DNA from: an uncultured bacterium
GTDB taxonomy: Bacteria > Bacillota > Clostridia > Lachnospirales > Lachnospiraceae
DNA length: 64,000 nt
Direction of reading: 5' to 3'
Assembly (NCBI GenBank): GCA_905215405.1
Contig: CAJMQE010000007.1
Location: 1 to 64,000 of the forward strand
Part shown: in pieces, positions 26,942-35,269 of the stretch
How the letters are laid out: the number at the start of each line of letters is the position of its first letter
Numbering within the stretch: the stretch's first letter is position 1
Position numbers and translations under genes: made by a program
Notes under the pieces: model-generated
What the model was told of the DNA's origin: nothing
What the model saw: the letters and a program-made list of their open reading frames with translations, nothing else
Databases searched by the model: none

Positions 26942-27301
26942 ATGGCAAAAGTATTAATTGTTGATGATTCAAAAGTATCAAGAAAAGTATTGAGAACAAT
27001 TCTTGAGGAAGCTGGTCATACAATTACAGATGAAGCAGAAAATGGAGCAGAGGCAGTTGAAAAATATGAGCAGGATCAGCCGGATCTTGTGACAATGGAT
27101 CTTACAATGCCAATTATGGATGGTTTTGAAGCACTGAAAAAAATAATTCTTGCATATCCTGATGCAAAGGTTATAATGGTTACAGCAGCAGGACAGAAGA
27201 GCAATGTTCTCGAAGCACTGAAGAGAGGTGCAAGTGATTTTATAGAAAAACCATTTGAAAAGGAAGATATGCTCAAATTGATTGATAAAGTCCTGGGATA
27301 G
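26942..27301 (+). CDS. CheY-like single-domain response regulator
   Basis: A 119-residue receiver domain with no output domain. The acidic pair is in IVDDSKVSR, the phospho-acceptor Asp in LVTMDLTMP, the Thr in MVTAAGQ and the Lys in FIEKPF. It probably acts as a CheY. The start at 26942 (MAKVLIVDD) follows GGAGG; upstream in-frame starts give a non-homologous tail. The gene upstream encodes a CheX-like phosphatase and truA follows 14 bp later. Confidence 0.92.
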   Translation: MAKVLIVDDSKVSRKVLRTILEEAGHTITDEAENGAEAVEKYEQDQPDLVTMDLTMPIMDGFEALKKIILAYPDAKVIMVTAAGQKSNVLEALKRGASDFIEKPFEKEDMLKLIDKVLG

Positions 27302-27315
27302 GTAATAGGTGAAAA

Positions 27316-28059
27316 ATGTACAATTATAAACTGAAAATTGAATATGATGGCGGAAGATATGATGGCTGGCAGCGTATGGGTCGTGATGATGCAAGTAATA
27401 CAATCGCATATCGTATTGCAGAAGTGATAAAAAAGATGACAGGAGAAGAACCTGAGATCTTTTGCGGATGCAGAACAGAAAAAGGCGTGCATGCATATGC
27501 ACAGATCGCAAATTTCAAGCTGAGCAAGCATGAAAAAGATTATGAAATCAGAAATTATCTGAACAGATATCTGCCAAGAGATATTGCAGTACTTGAGGTA
27601 CAGGAGGCAGAGGAACGTTTTCATAGTCAGCTGAATGCAAAGGCTAAGACATATGTTTATCGCATTGACTGTAATGATATTGCAGATGTATTTGAAAGAA
27701 AATATAAATATCATTCTTTTGAGGAACTGGATGTTGAAGCAATGAAAAAAGCGGCGGCTCTATTCCTTGGTTCCCATGATTTCAGCCAGTTCACGACAGC
27801 GAAGAAGAGCAAGTCAACAGTCAGAAGAATTGATGAATTGAATATCTACGATAGTGGCAAAGAAATCGAGATTACAATCAAAGCAAATGATTTTCTTCAT
27901 AATATGGCAAGATTTATGATTGGACTGTTAATTGAAATCGGAAAAGGTAAGAGAAGCGCTGAATCAGTTACAAAGCTGCTTTTACAGGATCCAGGTGTTC
28001 AGATTTGTCCACCAGCTGAAAGCTATGCATTATTCTTACAGGAAGTAGAATACGAATAG
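27316..28059 (+). CDS. truA: TruA-family tRNA pseudouridine synthase with altered catalytic residue
   Basis: A 247-residue TruA-fold protein; TruA converts U38-40 of tRNA anticodon arms to pseudouridine. The catalytic motif, normally RTDAGVHA, reads RTEKGVHA (about residues 58-65): Glu replaces the nucleophilic Asp and Lys follows. Other conserved elements are normal: KTYVYRI, GSHDFSQFT and NDFLHNMARFMIG. The codon is GAA, so this is not a base-calling oddity of a single wobble. It may be inactive, slow or a paralogue with a changed role. The ATG follows AGGTGAAAA, 14 bp after cheY. Confidence 0.85.
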   Translation: MYNYKLKIEYDGGRYDGWQRMGRDDASNTIAYRIAEVIKKMTGEEPEIFCGCRTEKGVHAYAQIANFKLSKHEKDYEIRNYLNRYLPRDIAVLEVQEAEERFHSQLNAKAKTYVYRIDCNDIADVFERKYKYHSFEELDVEAMKKAAALFLGSHDFSQFTTAKKSKSTVRRIDELNIYDSGKEIEITIKANDFLHNMARFMIGLLIEIGKGKRSAESVTKLLLQDPGVQICPPAESYALFLQEVEYE

Positions 28060-28111
28060 AAGATGAGAACAGCGAAAGCATGCTAATCTGAAACTTGGCA
28101 TAGTGGAAAAT

Positions 28112-28184
28112 GAATATACTAGAAAAAAATATACTAGAAAAGAAACATACTAGAATTTAAATATAGTAGAATATAGTAGAAAAG
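28112..28184. repeat. Short degenerate repeats of ATACTAGAAA / ATAGTAGAA
   Basis: About five imperfect units of roughly 12-15 bp between the truA end and its terminator. Confidence 0.7.
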
Positions 28185-28216
28185 GAATCAGACTGATGTT
28201 GTCAGTCTGATTCCTT
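28182..28216 (+). terminator. Terminator-like hairpin after truA
   Basis: A perfect 15-bp stem (28182-28196 with 28202-28216). The T-run after it is weak. Confidence 0.7.
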
Positions 28217-28365
28217 ATATGTAGAGGAAAGTTAATAAAATACTTTCTTTTTTTAGGTTCAGCCTTAGAACGAGAAATAGACAGGGGATAGGCTGAATGA
28301 TACACATAAACGCAGACATTCATCATGATACAGACAGGAAGACAGGAAGACAGGAGACGAGTACA

Positions 28366-29004
28366 ATGCAATTTGACAGAAAAGATTTATTACTTTATGC
28401 AGTAACAGACAGAAAATGGGTCGGTACACAGACACTGGAAGAACAGGTGGAGGCAGCTATTAAAGGTGGTGCAACCATGATTCAGATCCGAGAAAAAAAG
28501 ATGGCGCAGGAGGAGTTCTTGCAGGAAGCACGCAGAATTAGAAGTATCACTAAGAAATATCAGATTCCATTGATCATTAATGACAATGTAGAACTTGCAA
28601 TTGCATGTGATGCAGATGGTGTACATGTTGGACAGTCTGATATGGAAGCTTGTCAGGCAAGAGAAAAACTTGGCAGGGATAAGATCGTTGGAGTAACTGC
28701 AAGAACAGTGGAACAGGCAAAGACAGCGCAGAAAAATGGAGCAGATTATCTTGGCGTTGGAGCGGTATTTGGAAGCAGTACTAAACTGGATGCAAAACCA
28801 TTGTCAAAAGAAGATCTGAGAACAATAGCACAAAGTGTTTCCATTCCCATTGTTGGTATCGGTGGAATTGATCAGAACAATATGCTGGAACTGGAAGGAA
28901 CAGGAATTGCCGGAGTAGCTGTTGTATCTGGTATATTTGGACAAAAAGATATTGAAGCAGCTGCAAAAATAATGGCTGATCAGGCGCAAAAATTATTTTC
29001 CTAG
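28366..29004 (+). CDS. thiE: Thiamine phosphate synthase
   Basis: Joins HMP-pyrophosphate and thiazole phosphate to make thiamine phosphate. A 212-residue TIM barrel with typical segments MIQIREK, LIINDNVELA, GVHVGQSDM, GVGAVFGSSTK and VGIGGI. The ATG at 28366 follows AGGAGACGAG; the earlier in-frame ATG at 28297 gives a non-conserved tail. No other thi gene is beside it. Confidence 0.95.
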   Translation: MQFDRKDLLLYAVTDRKWVGTQTLEEQVEAAIKGGATMIQIREKKMAQEEFLQEARRIRSITKKYQIPLIINDNVELAIACDADGVHVGQSDMEACQAREKLGRDKIVGVTARTVEQAKTAQKNGADYLGVGAVFGSSTKLDAKPLSKEDLRTIAQSVSIPIVGIGGIDQNNMLELEGTGIAGVAVVSGIFGQKDIEAAAKIMADQAQKLFS

Positions 29005-29133
29005 AAAGTTCTGTGGCAATTTATTTGTATAAATAAGCTGAATAATATTGCAATATGGTAGTTATCTGGGTTAAAATAAGAACATTAGTAAATTATGTGA
29101 TACAGAAAAAGCTCCTGAAGTGGGCAGATGTTG

Positions 29134-29159
29134 AAAGCGGATCAGAAATCCGCTTTTTG
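29134..29159 (+). terminator. Hairpin terminator just before argS, possible attenuator
   Basis: A 9-bp stem (AAAGCGGAT 29134-29142 with ATCCGCTTT 29148-29156) is followed directly by T. It ends about 34 bp before the argS start. That gap has no room for a promoter, so argS transcripts must pass through it. It may terminate thiE, attenuate argS, or both. No T-box motif is present. Confidence 0.8.
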
Positions 29160-29191
29160 CTGTAATCATATGGAAGAATAAGGAGATACAG

Positions 29192-30958
29192 ATGGAAACT
29201 ATTTTAGAGTTAATAGGAAAAGAGTTACAGGCCGCTTTCAAAGAATGTGGATATGATGAAAAGTATGCAAGGGTAACTGTTTCCAACAGACCTGATTTAT
29301 GTGAATATCAGTGCAATGGCGCAATGGCTGCGGCAAAAGAGTACAAGAAAGCACCATTTATGATTGCTGGAGATGTTGTTGCTAAATGCAGTGGCAATCA
29401 GATGTTCAAAAGCATTGAAAGTGTTAATCCAGGATTTATTAATATGATCCTTGATGAAAAATATATTGCAGAATATGTCGATCAAATGGCACATACAGAC
29501 AAATTCGGTTGTAAGACAGTTGAGAATCCTCAGACGGTCATTATCGATTTTGGTGGCGCAAATGCTGCGAAACCATTACATGTAGGACATCTTCGTTCAG
29601 CTGTAATCGGAGAAAGCGTAAAAAGAATCGAAAAATTTGCAGGAAATAAAGTGATCGGAGATGTTCATCTTGGTGACTGGGGTCTTCAGATGGGATTGAT
29701 TATCGAAGAACTTCGTGATAGAAAACCAGAACTTGTATACTTTGATGAAAGTTATACAGGCGAATATCCAACAGAACCACCATTTACAATTTCAGAACTG
29801 GAAGAGATCTATCCAGCAGCCAGCGCAAAATCAAAAGAAGATAAAGCTTTTGCTGAGAGAGCGCATACTGCAACTGTAAAGCTTCAGCAGGGTGACAGAG
29901 CATGTACCGCAATCTGGAAACATATTATGGGTGTTTCTAAAGTCGATCTGAAGAAGAATTATGATAATCTGAATGTTAGCTTTGACCTCTGGAAAGGGGA
30001 AAGCGATGCACAGCCATATATTGATGATATGGTACAGGAATTTATTGATAAGAAAGTTGCATATGAAAGTCAGGGCGCTATTGTTGTCGACGTGGCACAG
30101 GAAGGGGATTCTAAAGAAATTCCACCTTGCCTTGTAAGAAAATCAGATGGTGCTGCACTTTATGCAACATCAGATCTTGCAACAATAATTGAAAGAGAAA
30201 AGTTGTACAGTCCGGATAAATATATCTATGTTGCTGATAAAAGACAGGAACTGCACTTTACACAGGTGTTCCGTGTGGCAAAGAAAGTAGGTATGGTCAA
30301 AGATACAACAGAACTCAGCTTCCTTGGATTTGGTACGATGAACGGAAAAGATGGCAAGCCATTTAAGACAAGATCCGGTGGTGTAATGAGACTGGAACAT
30401 CTGATTGCAGACATTAATGAGGCTGTATATGAAAAAATCACAGAGAACAGAACGATGGATGAACAAGAGGCAAGAAATACAGCAAGAATGGTCGGCCTTG
30501 CTGCATTAAAATATGGCGATCTTTCCAACCAGCCATCCAAAGATTATGTATTTGATCTTGACAGATTTGTTTCTTTCGAAGGAAACACAGGTCCATATAT
30601 TCTTTACACAATCGTTAGAATTAAATCGATTCTGAATAAGTATAAGGAAAATGGTGGTTCTCTTGAAGAATTGAAGATCATGGCTCCATCCAGTGCTTCT
30701 GAAAAGAATCTCTGTCTTGCACTGACAAAGTTTAGTGATGTAATTACAGCAGCACAGCAGGAAAAAGCACCGAATAAAATCTGCCAGTTCATTTATGAAG
30801 TATCTGATACATTTAACGGATTCTATCACGATACGAAGATTCTTGCAGAAGAAGACAAAGAAAAACAGAAAGGTTATATTTCTCTGATCAATCTGACAAA
30901 GAATATACTTGAATGTGGTATTGATCTTCTTGGCTTTGATGCACCGGAAAGAATGTAA
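29192..30958 (+). CDS. argS: Arginyl-tRNA synthetase
   Basis: A class I synthetase that charges tRNA-Arg. The 588-residue protein has the N-terminal ArgRS add-1 domain (about 1-105), the HIGH-like motif HVGH in AAKPLHVGHLRSA, and the C-terminal DALR anticodon-binding domain (about 465-588). The KMSKS loop is replaced by FKTRSGG, as in many ArgRS that lack the canonical Lys. AAGGAG precedes the ATG. A terminator hairpin lies just upstream and a tandem array just downstream. Confidence 0.97.
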   Translation: METILELIGKELQAAFKECGYDEKYARVTVSNRPDLCEYQCNGAMAAAKEYKKAPFMIAGDVVAKCSGNQMFKSIESVNPGFINMILDEKYIAEYVDQMAHTDKFGCKTVENPQTVIIDFGGANAAKPLHVGHLRSAVIGESVKRIEKFAGNKVIGDVHLGDWGLQMGLIIEELRDRKPELVYFDESYTGEYPTEPPFTISELEEIYPAASAKSKEDKAFAERAHTATVKLQQGDRACTAIWKHIMGVSKVDLKKNYDNLNVSFDLWKGESDAQPYIDDMVQEFIDKKVAYESQGAIVVDVAQEGDSKEIPPCLVRKSDGAALYATSDLATIIEREKLYSPDKYIYVADKRQELHFTQVFRVAKKVGMVKDTTELSFLGFGTMNGKDGKPFKTRSGGVMRLEHLIADINEAVYEKITENRTMDEQEARNTARMVGLAALKYGDLSNQPSKDYVFDLDRFVSFEGNTGPYILYTIVRIKSILNKYKENGGSLEELKIMAPSSASEKNLCLALTKFSDVITAAQQEKAPNKICQFIYEVSDTFNGFYHDTKILAEEDKEKQKGYISLINLTKNILECGIDLLGFDAPERM

Positions 30959-31000
30959 TTACAGCCAGGTCTATGAATGGATAACGATTGTAGATGTCAT

Positions 31001-31252
31001 ATGATCGCGGTGAAAGCGAATCATGGATGATATACGATCGTAGTGAAAGTGAATCGTGGATGATATATGATCGCGGTGAAAGCGAATCATGGATGATATA
31101 CGATCGTAGTGAAAGTGAATCGTGGATGATATATGATCGCAGTGAAAGCGAATCATGGATGATATACGATCGTAGTGAAAGCGAATCGTAGATGATATAT
31201 GATCTCAGTGAAAGTAAATAGTAGATGGTATACGGTCATTGTGAAAGTAATT
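31001..31252. repeat. 33-bp tandem hairpin array, 7 full copies plus partial ends
   Basis: Units of exactly 33 bp start at 31001, 31034, 31067, 31100, 31133, 31166 and 31199, with a partial copy at 31232 and a remnant before 31001. Two types alternate (ATGATCGC... and ACGATCGT...). Each can fold: ATGAT-CGC pairs with GCG-a-ATCAT, and ACGAT-CGT with GTG-a-ATCGT, with one bulged A. The T-A pair of one type is a C-G pair in the other. The last copies have decayed. The period is also open in a + frame as an 11-residue repeat (DRGESESWMIY), but there is no ribosome site. Confidence 0.95.
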
Positions 31253-31285
31253 GGAGGTTTTGCGCAGATTACGCAGAACCTCCAA
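31251..31285 (+). terminator. Terminator-like hairpin after the array
   Basis: A 13-14 bp interrupted stem (TTGGAGGTT..TGCG with CGCA..AACCTCCAA). The T-run is weak (TTTGGCTGTTTT). It is the first candidate end for argS transcripts, which would then include the array. Confidence 0.6.
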
Positions 31286-31424
31286 TTTGGCTGTTTTCTG
31301 CAGTTCTATATAATAACTGCAGGGATACCATTCATGAAATTAGGATATCAGGTTGACGGACATTTTATGAGGTCGTATAATTATTAGATACCATGTTGAA
31401 AAATACTGGAAGGAGGGCGACGAT

Positions 31425-32159
31425 ATGAATCAGTTCGTGGAATCGGTCAAAAGATTTGGTGTACCATATTTGCTTTATATGGTGACCGCAGTGATCGTAC
31501 AGTTGGTCCTTCCAGGAGCAGAACCAATGTTGCTGACGCTGATTACCGGAGTGATTCTGATTCCGTTGTTTGGCGGGTTCTACTGGTGGGACAGACACAG
31601 TATAACGGATGCACCGAAGGTAAAAATTGCCGCTTGGCTTTATATCCTGCCGTGTATAACAGGGATTTTGATGTGTCTTGCACTGAATCATCTGATTACG
31701 TTGAGTGGTCTGATACATTTGTCACCAGCATATCAGCAGTTACAAAACGATGTGTTTGGAAAAAATGTTCCGCTTACATTTATAACTTCAGTTCTAATGG
31801 CACCAGTGATGGAAGAGCTGTTGTTTCGTGGATTACTTTATGCCAGACTTAGAAGCGTTTGTCCTGCGGGCATGGCAGCGGTTATATCTGCAGCCGCATT
31901 TGGACTCGCACATGGCAATCTGGTACAGTTTGTATACGCATTTCTTGCTGGAATGATCCTGGCTTTTCTATATGAAAAGTATCATGGATTGACAGCGCCG
32001 GTACTGGCACATTTCTCAGCCAATGCAATTTCAGTTTTTGTTACTGCCTTTTTGGGAAATGGAAATATGCGTTTCATATATATGTTCTGTGTATTCATTT
32101 GTGAATGTGCAGGGCTGATCATTTGCTGTATTTTAGTACAGAAAAAGGTCACACAGTAA
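31425..32159 (+). CDS. CPBP family intramembrane metalloprotease
   Basis: A 244-residue protein with about seven or eight membrane spans. CPBP (CAAX protease/bacteriocin processing) motifs are present: MEELLFRGLL (EExxxR), FGLAHGN and the terminal HFSANA. Bacterial members are linked to bacteriocin immunity, peptide maturation or sortase-like functions; the role here is unknown. AAGGAGGGCGACGAT precedes the ATG. Confidence 0.88.
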   Translation: MNQFVESVKRFGVPYLLYMVTAVIVQLVLPGAEPMLLTLITGVILIPLFGGFYWWDRHSITDAPKVKIAAWLYILPCITGILMCLALNHLITLSGLIHLSPAYQQLQNDVFGKNVPLTFITSVLMAPVMEELLFRGLLYARLRSVCPAGMAAVISAAAFGLAHGNLVQFVYAFLAGMILAFLYEKYHGLTAPVLAHFSANAISVFVTAFLGNGNMRFIYMFCVFICECAGLIICCILVQKKVTQ

Positions 32160-32277
32160 CCGTTGTTCTGGAAAATGTGGGATGAACGGTCAGAATGAGG
32201 GAAGAACGGACAGGAAAATAAGAGAGTGTTCCGTGCAAACTTATGGTGCGCAAAATAGCGCAGAAATGGAGATCAAG

Positions 32278-33297
32278 ATGAAAATTTTATCAATAGCAAT
32301 TCCATGCTACAATTCAGCAGAATACATGGATAAATGTATTCAGTCAGCGCTGATCGGTGGAGAAGATGTTGAAGTAATTATAGTGGATGATGGTTCTGTA
32401 AAGGATAATACAGCACAGATCGCGGATGATTATGCTGCAAAATATCCAACGATCGTTAAAGCTGTACACCAGGAAAATGGTGGACATGGCCAGGCGGTTA
32501 ATGCAGGTCTTGCAAATGCCACAGGAAAATTCTTCAAGGTCGTTGATAGTGATGACTGGCTTGATGAGAAGAGCTATAAGAAGATACTTACTACTTTAAA
32601 GAAAATGGATGAAGATGGTACTCAGCTGGATATGCTCGTAGCCAACTATGTTTATGAAAAACAGGGCGCAAAGAGAAAAAGAGTGATCAGTTACAGGAAC
32701 TGCATGCCAGTCGAGCAGATGTTTACATGGGAAGATATGAAGCATTTTAAGATCGATCAGTATATTCTGATGCATTCAGTCGTATACCGTACACAGCTTT
32801 TAAGGGATTGCAATCTGCAGCTTCCAAAACATACTTTCTACGTAGATAATATATTTGTGTTCAATCCATTGCCATATGTAAAGAATATGTATTATCTTGA
32901 TGTAAATTTCTATCGCTATTTTATCGGTAGAGATGATCAGTCTGTTAATGAAAAGGTCATGATTCAAAGAATTGACCAGCAGTTACGTGTAAATAAGCTG
33001 ATGTTAGATTATTTTGATTTTAATAAGGTAACAAGCAAAAAATGTAGAAATTATATGATCAACTATCTTCGTATTATGATGGAAGTTTCTTCAATTATGC
33101 TGATTCTTGCTGATACAGATGAAGCATTTGCAAAGAAGAAAGAACTCTGGCAGTACGCAAAGAACAAAAATAGAAAATTATATCGCAAATTAAGATATTC
33201 CACACTGGGAAATTCGGTCAATCTTCCAGGTAAAAGTGGTAGAAAAATTTCTAAAATGGGATATAAGGTCGTTAATAAATTTATCGGTTTTAATTAG
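32278..33297 (+). CDS. Family 2 glycosyltransferase
   Basis: A 339-residue GT-A fold enzyme. The nucleotide-sugar site begins SIAIPCYNSAEYMDKC, the donor site shows IIVDDGSVKD and the metal-binding DxD region is KVVDSDDWLD. The C-terminal half is helical with no membrane span, so it is cytosolic or peripheral. Donor and acceptor are unknown; cell-wall polymer or lipid glycosylation is the usual context. The ATG at 32278 follows GGAG; the longer frame starting at 32182 adds a non-conserved tail. Confidence 0.88.
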   Translation: MKILSIAIPCYNSAEYMDKCIQSALIGGEDVEVIIVDDGSVKDNTAQIADDYAAKYPTIVKAVHQENGGHGQAVNAGLANATGKFFKVVDSDDWLDEKSYKKILTTLKKMDEDGTQLDMLVANYVYEKQGAKRKRVISYRNCMPVEQMFTWEDMKHFKIDQYILMHSVVYRTQLLRDCNLQLPKHTFYVDNIFVFNPLPYVKNMYYLDVNFYRYFIGRDDQSVNEKVMIQRIDQQLRVNKLMLDYFDFNKVTSKKCRNYMINYLRIMMEVSSIMLILADTDEAFAKKKELWQYAKNKNRKLYRKLRYSTLGNSVNLPGKSGRKISKMGYKVVNKFIGFN

Positions 33298-33398
33298 ACA
33301 ATCAGTAAAGATCGGGTACGAAAGCAAAAGGCAGTGCAATCAATAGAATGTGCTGTTCAATATAAAAAACTATGAAGTGAATAATAAGGAGAAAAAGA

Positions 33399-34160
33399 AT
33401 GATTTTAGATTCATTTAAACTTGATGGAAAAGTGGCTGTTGTAACAGGTGCGAATACAGGTCTTGGACAGGGAATGGCAATCGCACTTGCACAGGCTGGT
33501 GCAAAAGTTGTTGGTGTTGCAAGAAGAAGCTGCGAAGATACAGCAAAGAAAATTCAGGAATTCGGTGGAGAATTTGCAGAAGTGATAGCGGATTTATCAA
33601 GTGCAGAAGTTGTTCCTGAACTGACAGAAAAATGCCTCGCCGCTTATGGTAGACTTGATATTCTTGTTAATAATGCAGGAATCATCAAAAGAGCAGATGC
33701 AATTGAATATTCACAGGAAGACTGGGATGCAGTCGTATCTGTAAATCAGAAAGTTGTATTCTTCCTTTGTCAGGCATTTGCAAAACAGTATATCAAACAG
33801 GGCGAAGGCGGAAAGATCATCAATGTTGCGTCTATGCTTTCATATCAGGGTGGAATCCGTGTTCCAGCATATACAGCAAGTAAAAGTGCAGTTCTTGGTC
33901 TTACAAGAGCAATGGCAAATGAATGGGCAAAATACAATATCTGTGTAAATGCAATTGCACCTGGATATATGGCTACAAATAATACAAAACAGTTAAGAAG
34001 CGATGAAGACCGTAATGAAGCAATTCTGGAAAGAATCCCTGCTGCAAGATGGGGGACTCCTGAAGATATGCAGGGTACTGTTGTTTGGCTTGCATCAAAA
34101 GCATCTGACTATGTAAATGGTTTTACAATTGCAGTTGATGGTGGATGGTTAGCAAGATAA
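33399..34160 (+). CDS. kduD: SDR oxidoreductase, KduD-like (2-dehydro-3-deoxy-D-gluconate 5-dehydrogenase)
   Basis: A 253-residue short-chain dehydrogenase with TGANTGLGQG (cofactor site), LVNNAGII and the catalytic Ser/Tyr/Lys in NVASMLS and YTASK. The overall sequence, including FKLDGKVAVVTGANTGLGQG at the start and VAVDGGW-like end, best fits KduD, which interconverts the keto-deoxy sugars of pectin/uronate breakdown. Its usual partner kduI is not nearby, so the exact substrate is an inference. AAGGAGAAAAAG precedes the ATG. Confidence 0.8.
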   Translation: MILDSFKLDGKVAVVTGANTGLGQGMAIALAQAGAKVVGVARRSCEDTAKKIQEFGGEFAEVIADLSSAEVVPELTEKCLAAYGRLDILVNNAGIIKRADAIEYSQEDWDAVVSVNQKVVFFLCQAFAKQYIKQGEGGKIINVASMLSYQGGIRVPAYTASKSAVLGLTRAMANEWAKYNICVNAIAPGYMATNNTKQLRSDEDRNEAILERIPAARWGTPEDMQGTVVWLASKASDYVNGFTIAVDGGWLAR

Positions 34161-34228
34161 TCGGTAAAATCTACTTGTGAATGTGATTGTTCTTAGATCG
34201 GTTATAATGAAAAGAATAGATAGAATCA

Positions 34229-34264
34229 AAAAAAGTTCCGACCCATATGGGTTGGAACTTTTTT
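34229..34264. terminator. Bidirectional terminator kduD / PAP2
   Basis: A 16-bp stem (34229-34244 with 34249-34264, G-U pair) with an ATAT loop, A6 and T6 flanks, between convergent genes. Confidence 0.95.
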
Positions 34265-34305
34265 GTCTGTGTTTATAAGTAAAACGTAATCGTTACAAAT
34301 ACAAA

Positions 34306-34989
34306 TTAATTTTGCTGAATGAGTTCGTCTTCTTTATTTTTTGCACGCTGGAACAACTGCTTGTAATCTGGTACATAGAGAACAACATACAGAACAGCCA
34401 TCATGATACATGCACCAAGTACATCAATAACAGAATGCTGTTTTAAAAATACAGTTGACATACAGATCAGAACACAGATGATCAGCGAGATCGTTTTAAT
34501 TGTTCTATGCTTTTCCATTGCTTTGCATTTAGCCAATGCAATATGAATAGCCAGTGAATTATATACATGAATACTTGGAAATACATTCGTTGGCGTGTCA
34601 GTGCTGTAAAGATATGCGACAACATCGGAAAAAGCGTTATTGCGAGGCATGATTTCTGGTCTGAGGTTTAATCCATTTGGGAAGAAAGTACAGATCAGCA
34701 TGGCAATTGACATTCCTATGACAAGTGATAATGCAAACTTTAAATATTCTTCATTTGTTCCTTTAAAAAACATATACACACATGATACGGCTATGTAGAA
34801 GAACCAGATGACATATGGAATAATAAAGTATTCACAAAAAGGAATTAAGGAATCTATTGCGCTGTGAATAATATGCAGATTTTCAGTGGAAGGTGTAATT
34901 ACCTTTTCAAGATAAAAGAACCACGGAAGATAAATTGCCGCATAGGCAAGAAAACATATTCTCCAGCATTTTTTTAAGATATTTTTCAC
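34306..34989 (-). CDS. PAP2 superfamily membrane phosphatase
   Basis: A 227-residue integral membrane protein with about six spans. The acid-phosphatase motifs are FPSIHVYNSL (PSxH, catalytic His) and KQHSVIDVLGA (the second His and Asp). The KxxxxxxRP-like first motif appears as GLNLRPEIMPRN. Family members dephosphorylate lipids such as undecaprenyl pyrophosphate or phosphatidic acid; this short form resembles the inositolphosphotransferase-like branch. It has its own promoter (35055-35083) and is divergent from the ABC operon. Confidence 0.85.
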   Translation of the reverse strand: MKNILKKCWRICFLAYAAIYLPWFFYLEKVITPSTENLHIIHSAIDSLIPFCEYFIIPYVIWFFYIAVSCVYMFFKGTNEEYLKFALSLVIGMSIAMLICTFFPNGLNLRPEIMPRNNAFSDVVAYLYSTDTPTNVFPSIHVYNSLAIHIALAKCKAMEKHRTIKTISLIICVLICMSTVFLKQHSVIDVLGACIMMAVLYVVLYVPDYKQLFQRAKNKEDELIQQN

Positions 34990-35054
34990 GTTATCTCAAC
35001 CTTTCTGAACAGGTGGTATTAGGTATACTAATTTTTCTTTTGAATAACTATTGA

Positions 35055-35083
35055 ATTATATCATTGAATCAGATGGTTTGCAA
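35055..35083 (-). promoter_or_regulatory. Sigma-A promoter of the PAP2 gene
   Basis: On the minus strand: TTGCAA (35083-35078), a 17-bp spacer and a consensus TATAAT (35060-35055). Confidence 0.85.
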
Positions 35084-35094
35084 CTATGTTTGTA

Positions 35095-35124
35095 TTTACA
35101 AAAATGGCAATTATGTACTATAAT
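35095..35124 (+). promoter_or_regulatory. Sigma-A promoter of the degenerate ABC operon
   Basis: TTTACA (35095-35100), an 18-bp spacer and TATAAT (35119-35124). The leader of about 140 nt has a perfect 7-bp hairpin, TTCAGAC/GTCTGAA (35145-35162). Confidence 0.75.
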
Positions 35125-35269
35125 CTAATATATCCATAAGTATGTTCAGACAGTGGTCTGAAGAGAAATCTTTTCCTTCTGAATGCGCATTTTATGAATA
35201 GAGGAGTCAGACTGGCAGATACTGTAAATGAACGGAGAAGACGGTCTGAATCTGGTTAGGAGAATTATT

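Larger units (their letters stand above)
28060..28365. other. Intergenic region truA to thiE
   Basis: It holds short repeats, a terminator and an 8-bp stem TTCAGCCT/AGGCTGAA (28258-28265 and 28290-28297) with a 24-nt loop. I looked for a TPP riboswitch before thiE and did not find its conserved CTGAGA or ACCTGAT elements. Confidence 0.6.
30959..31424. other. Intergenic region holding the 33-bp array
   Basis: About 465 bp after argS. Beyond the array and the hairpin at 31251-31285, the stretch 31290-31424 has no supported gene and probably carries the promoter of the CPBP gene. Confidence 0.6.

Noticed and set aside
28217..28365. TPP riboswitch before thiE
   Set aside because: The conserved thi-box elements are not found. 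Only a short simple stem is present.
29005..29191. T-box leader before argS
   Set aside because: There is a terminator, but no TGGNACCGCG bulge or Stem I pattern, in contrast to the clear one before cysE.
30994..31191. Repetitive peptide encoded by the 33-bp array
   Set aside because: Not called as a gene: no ribosome site before the ATG, and the opposite strand is open too. Kept as a rival reading in the array finding.
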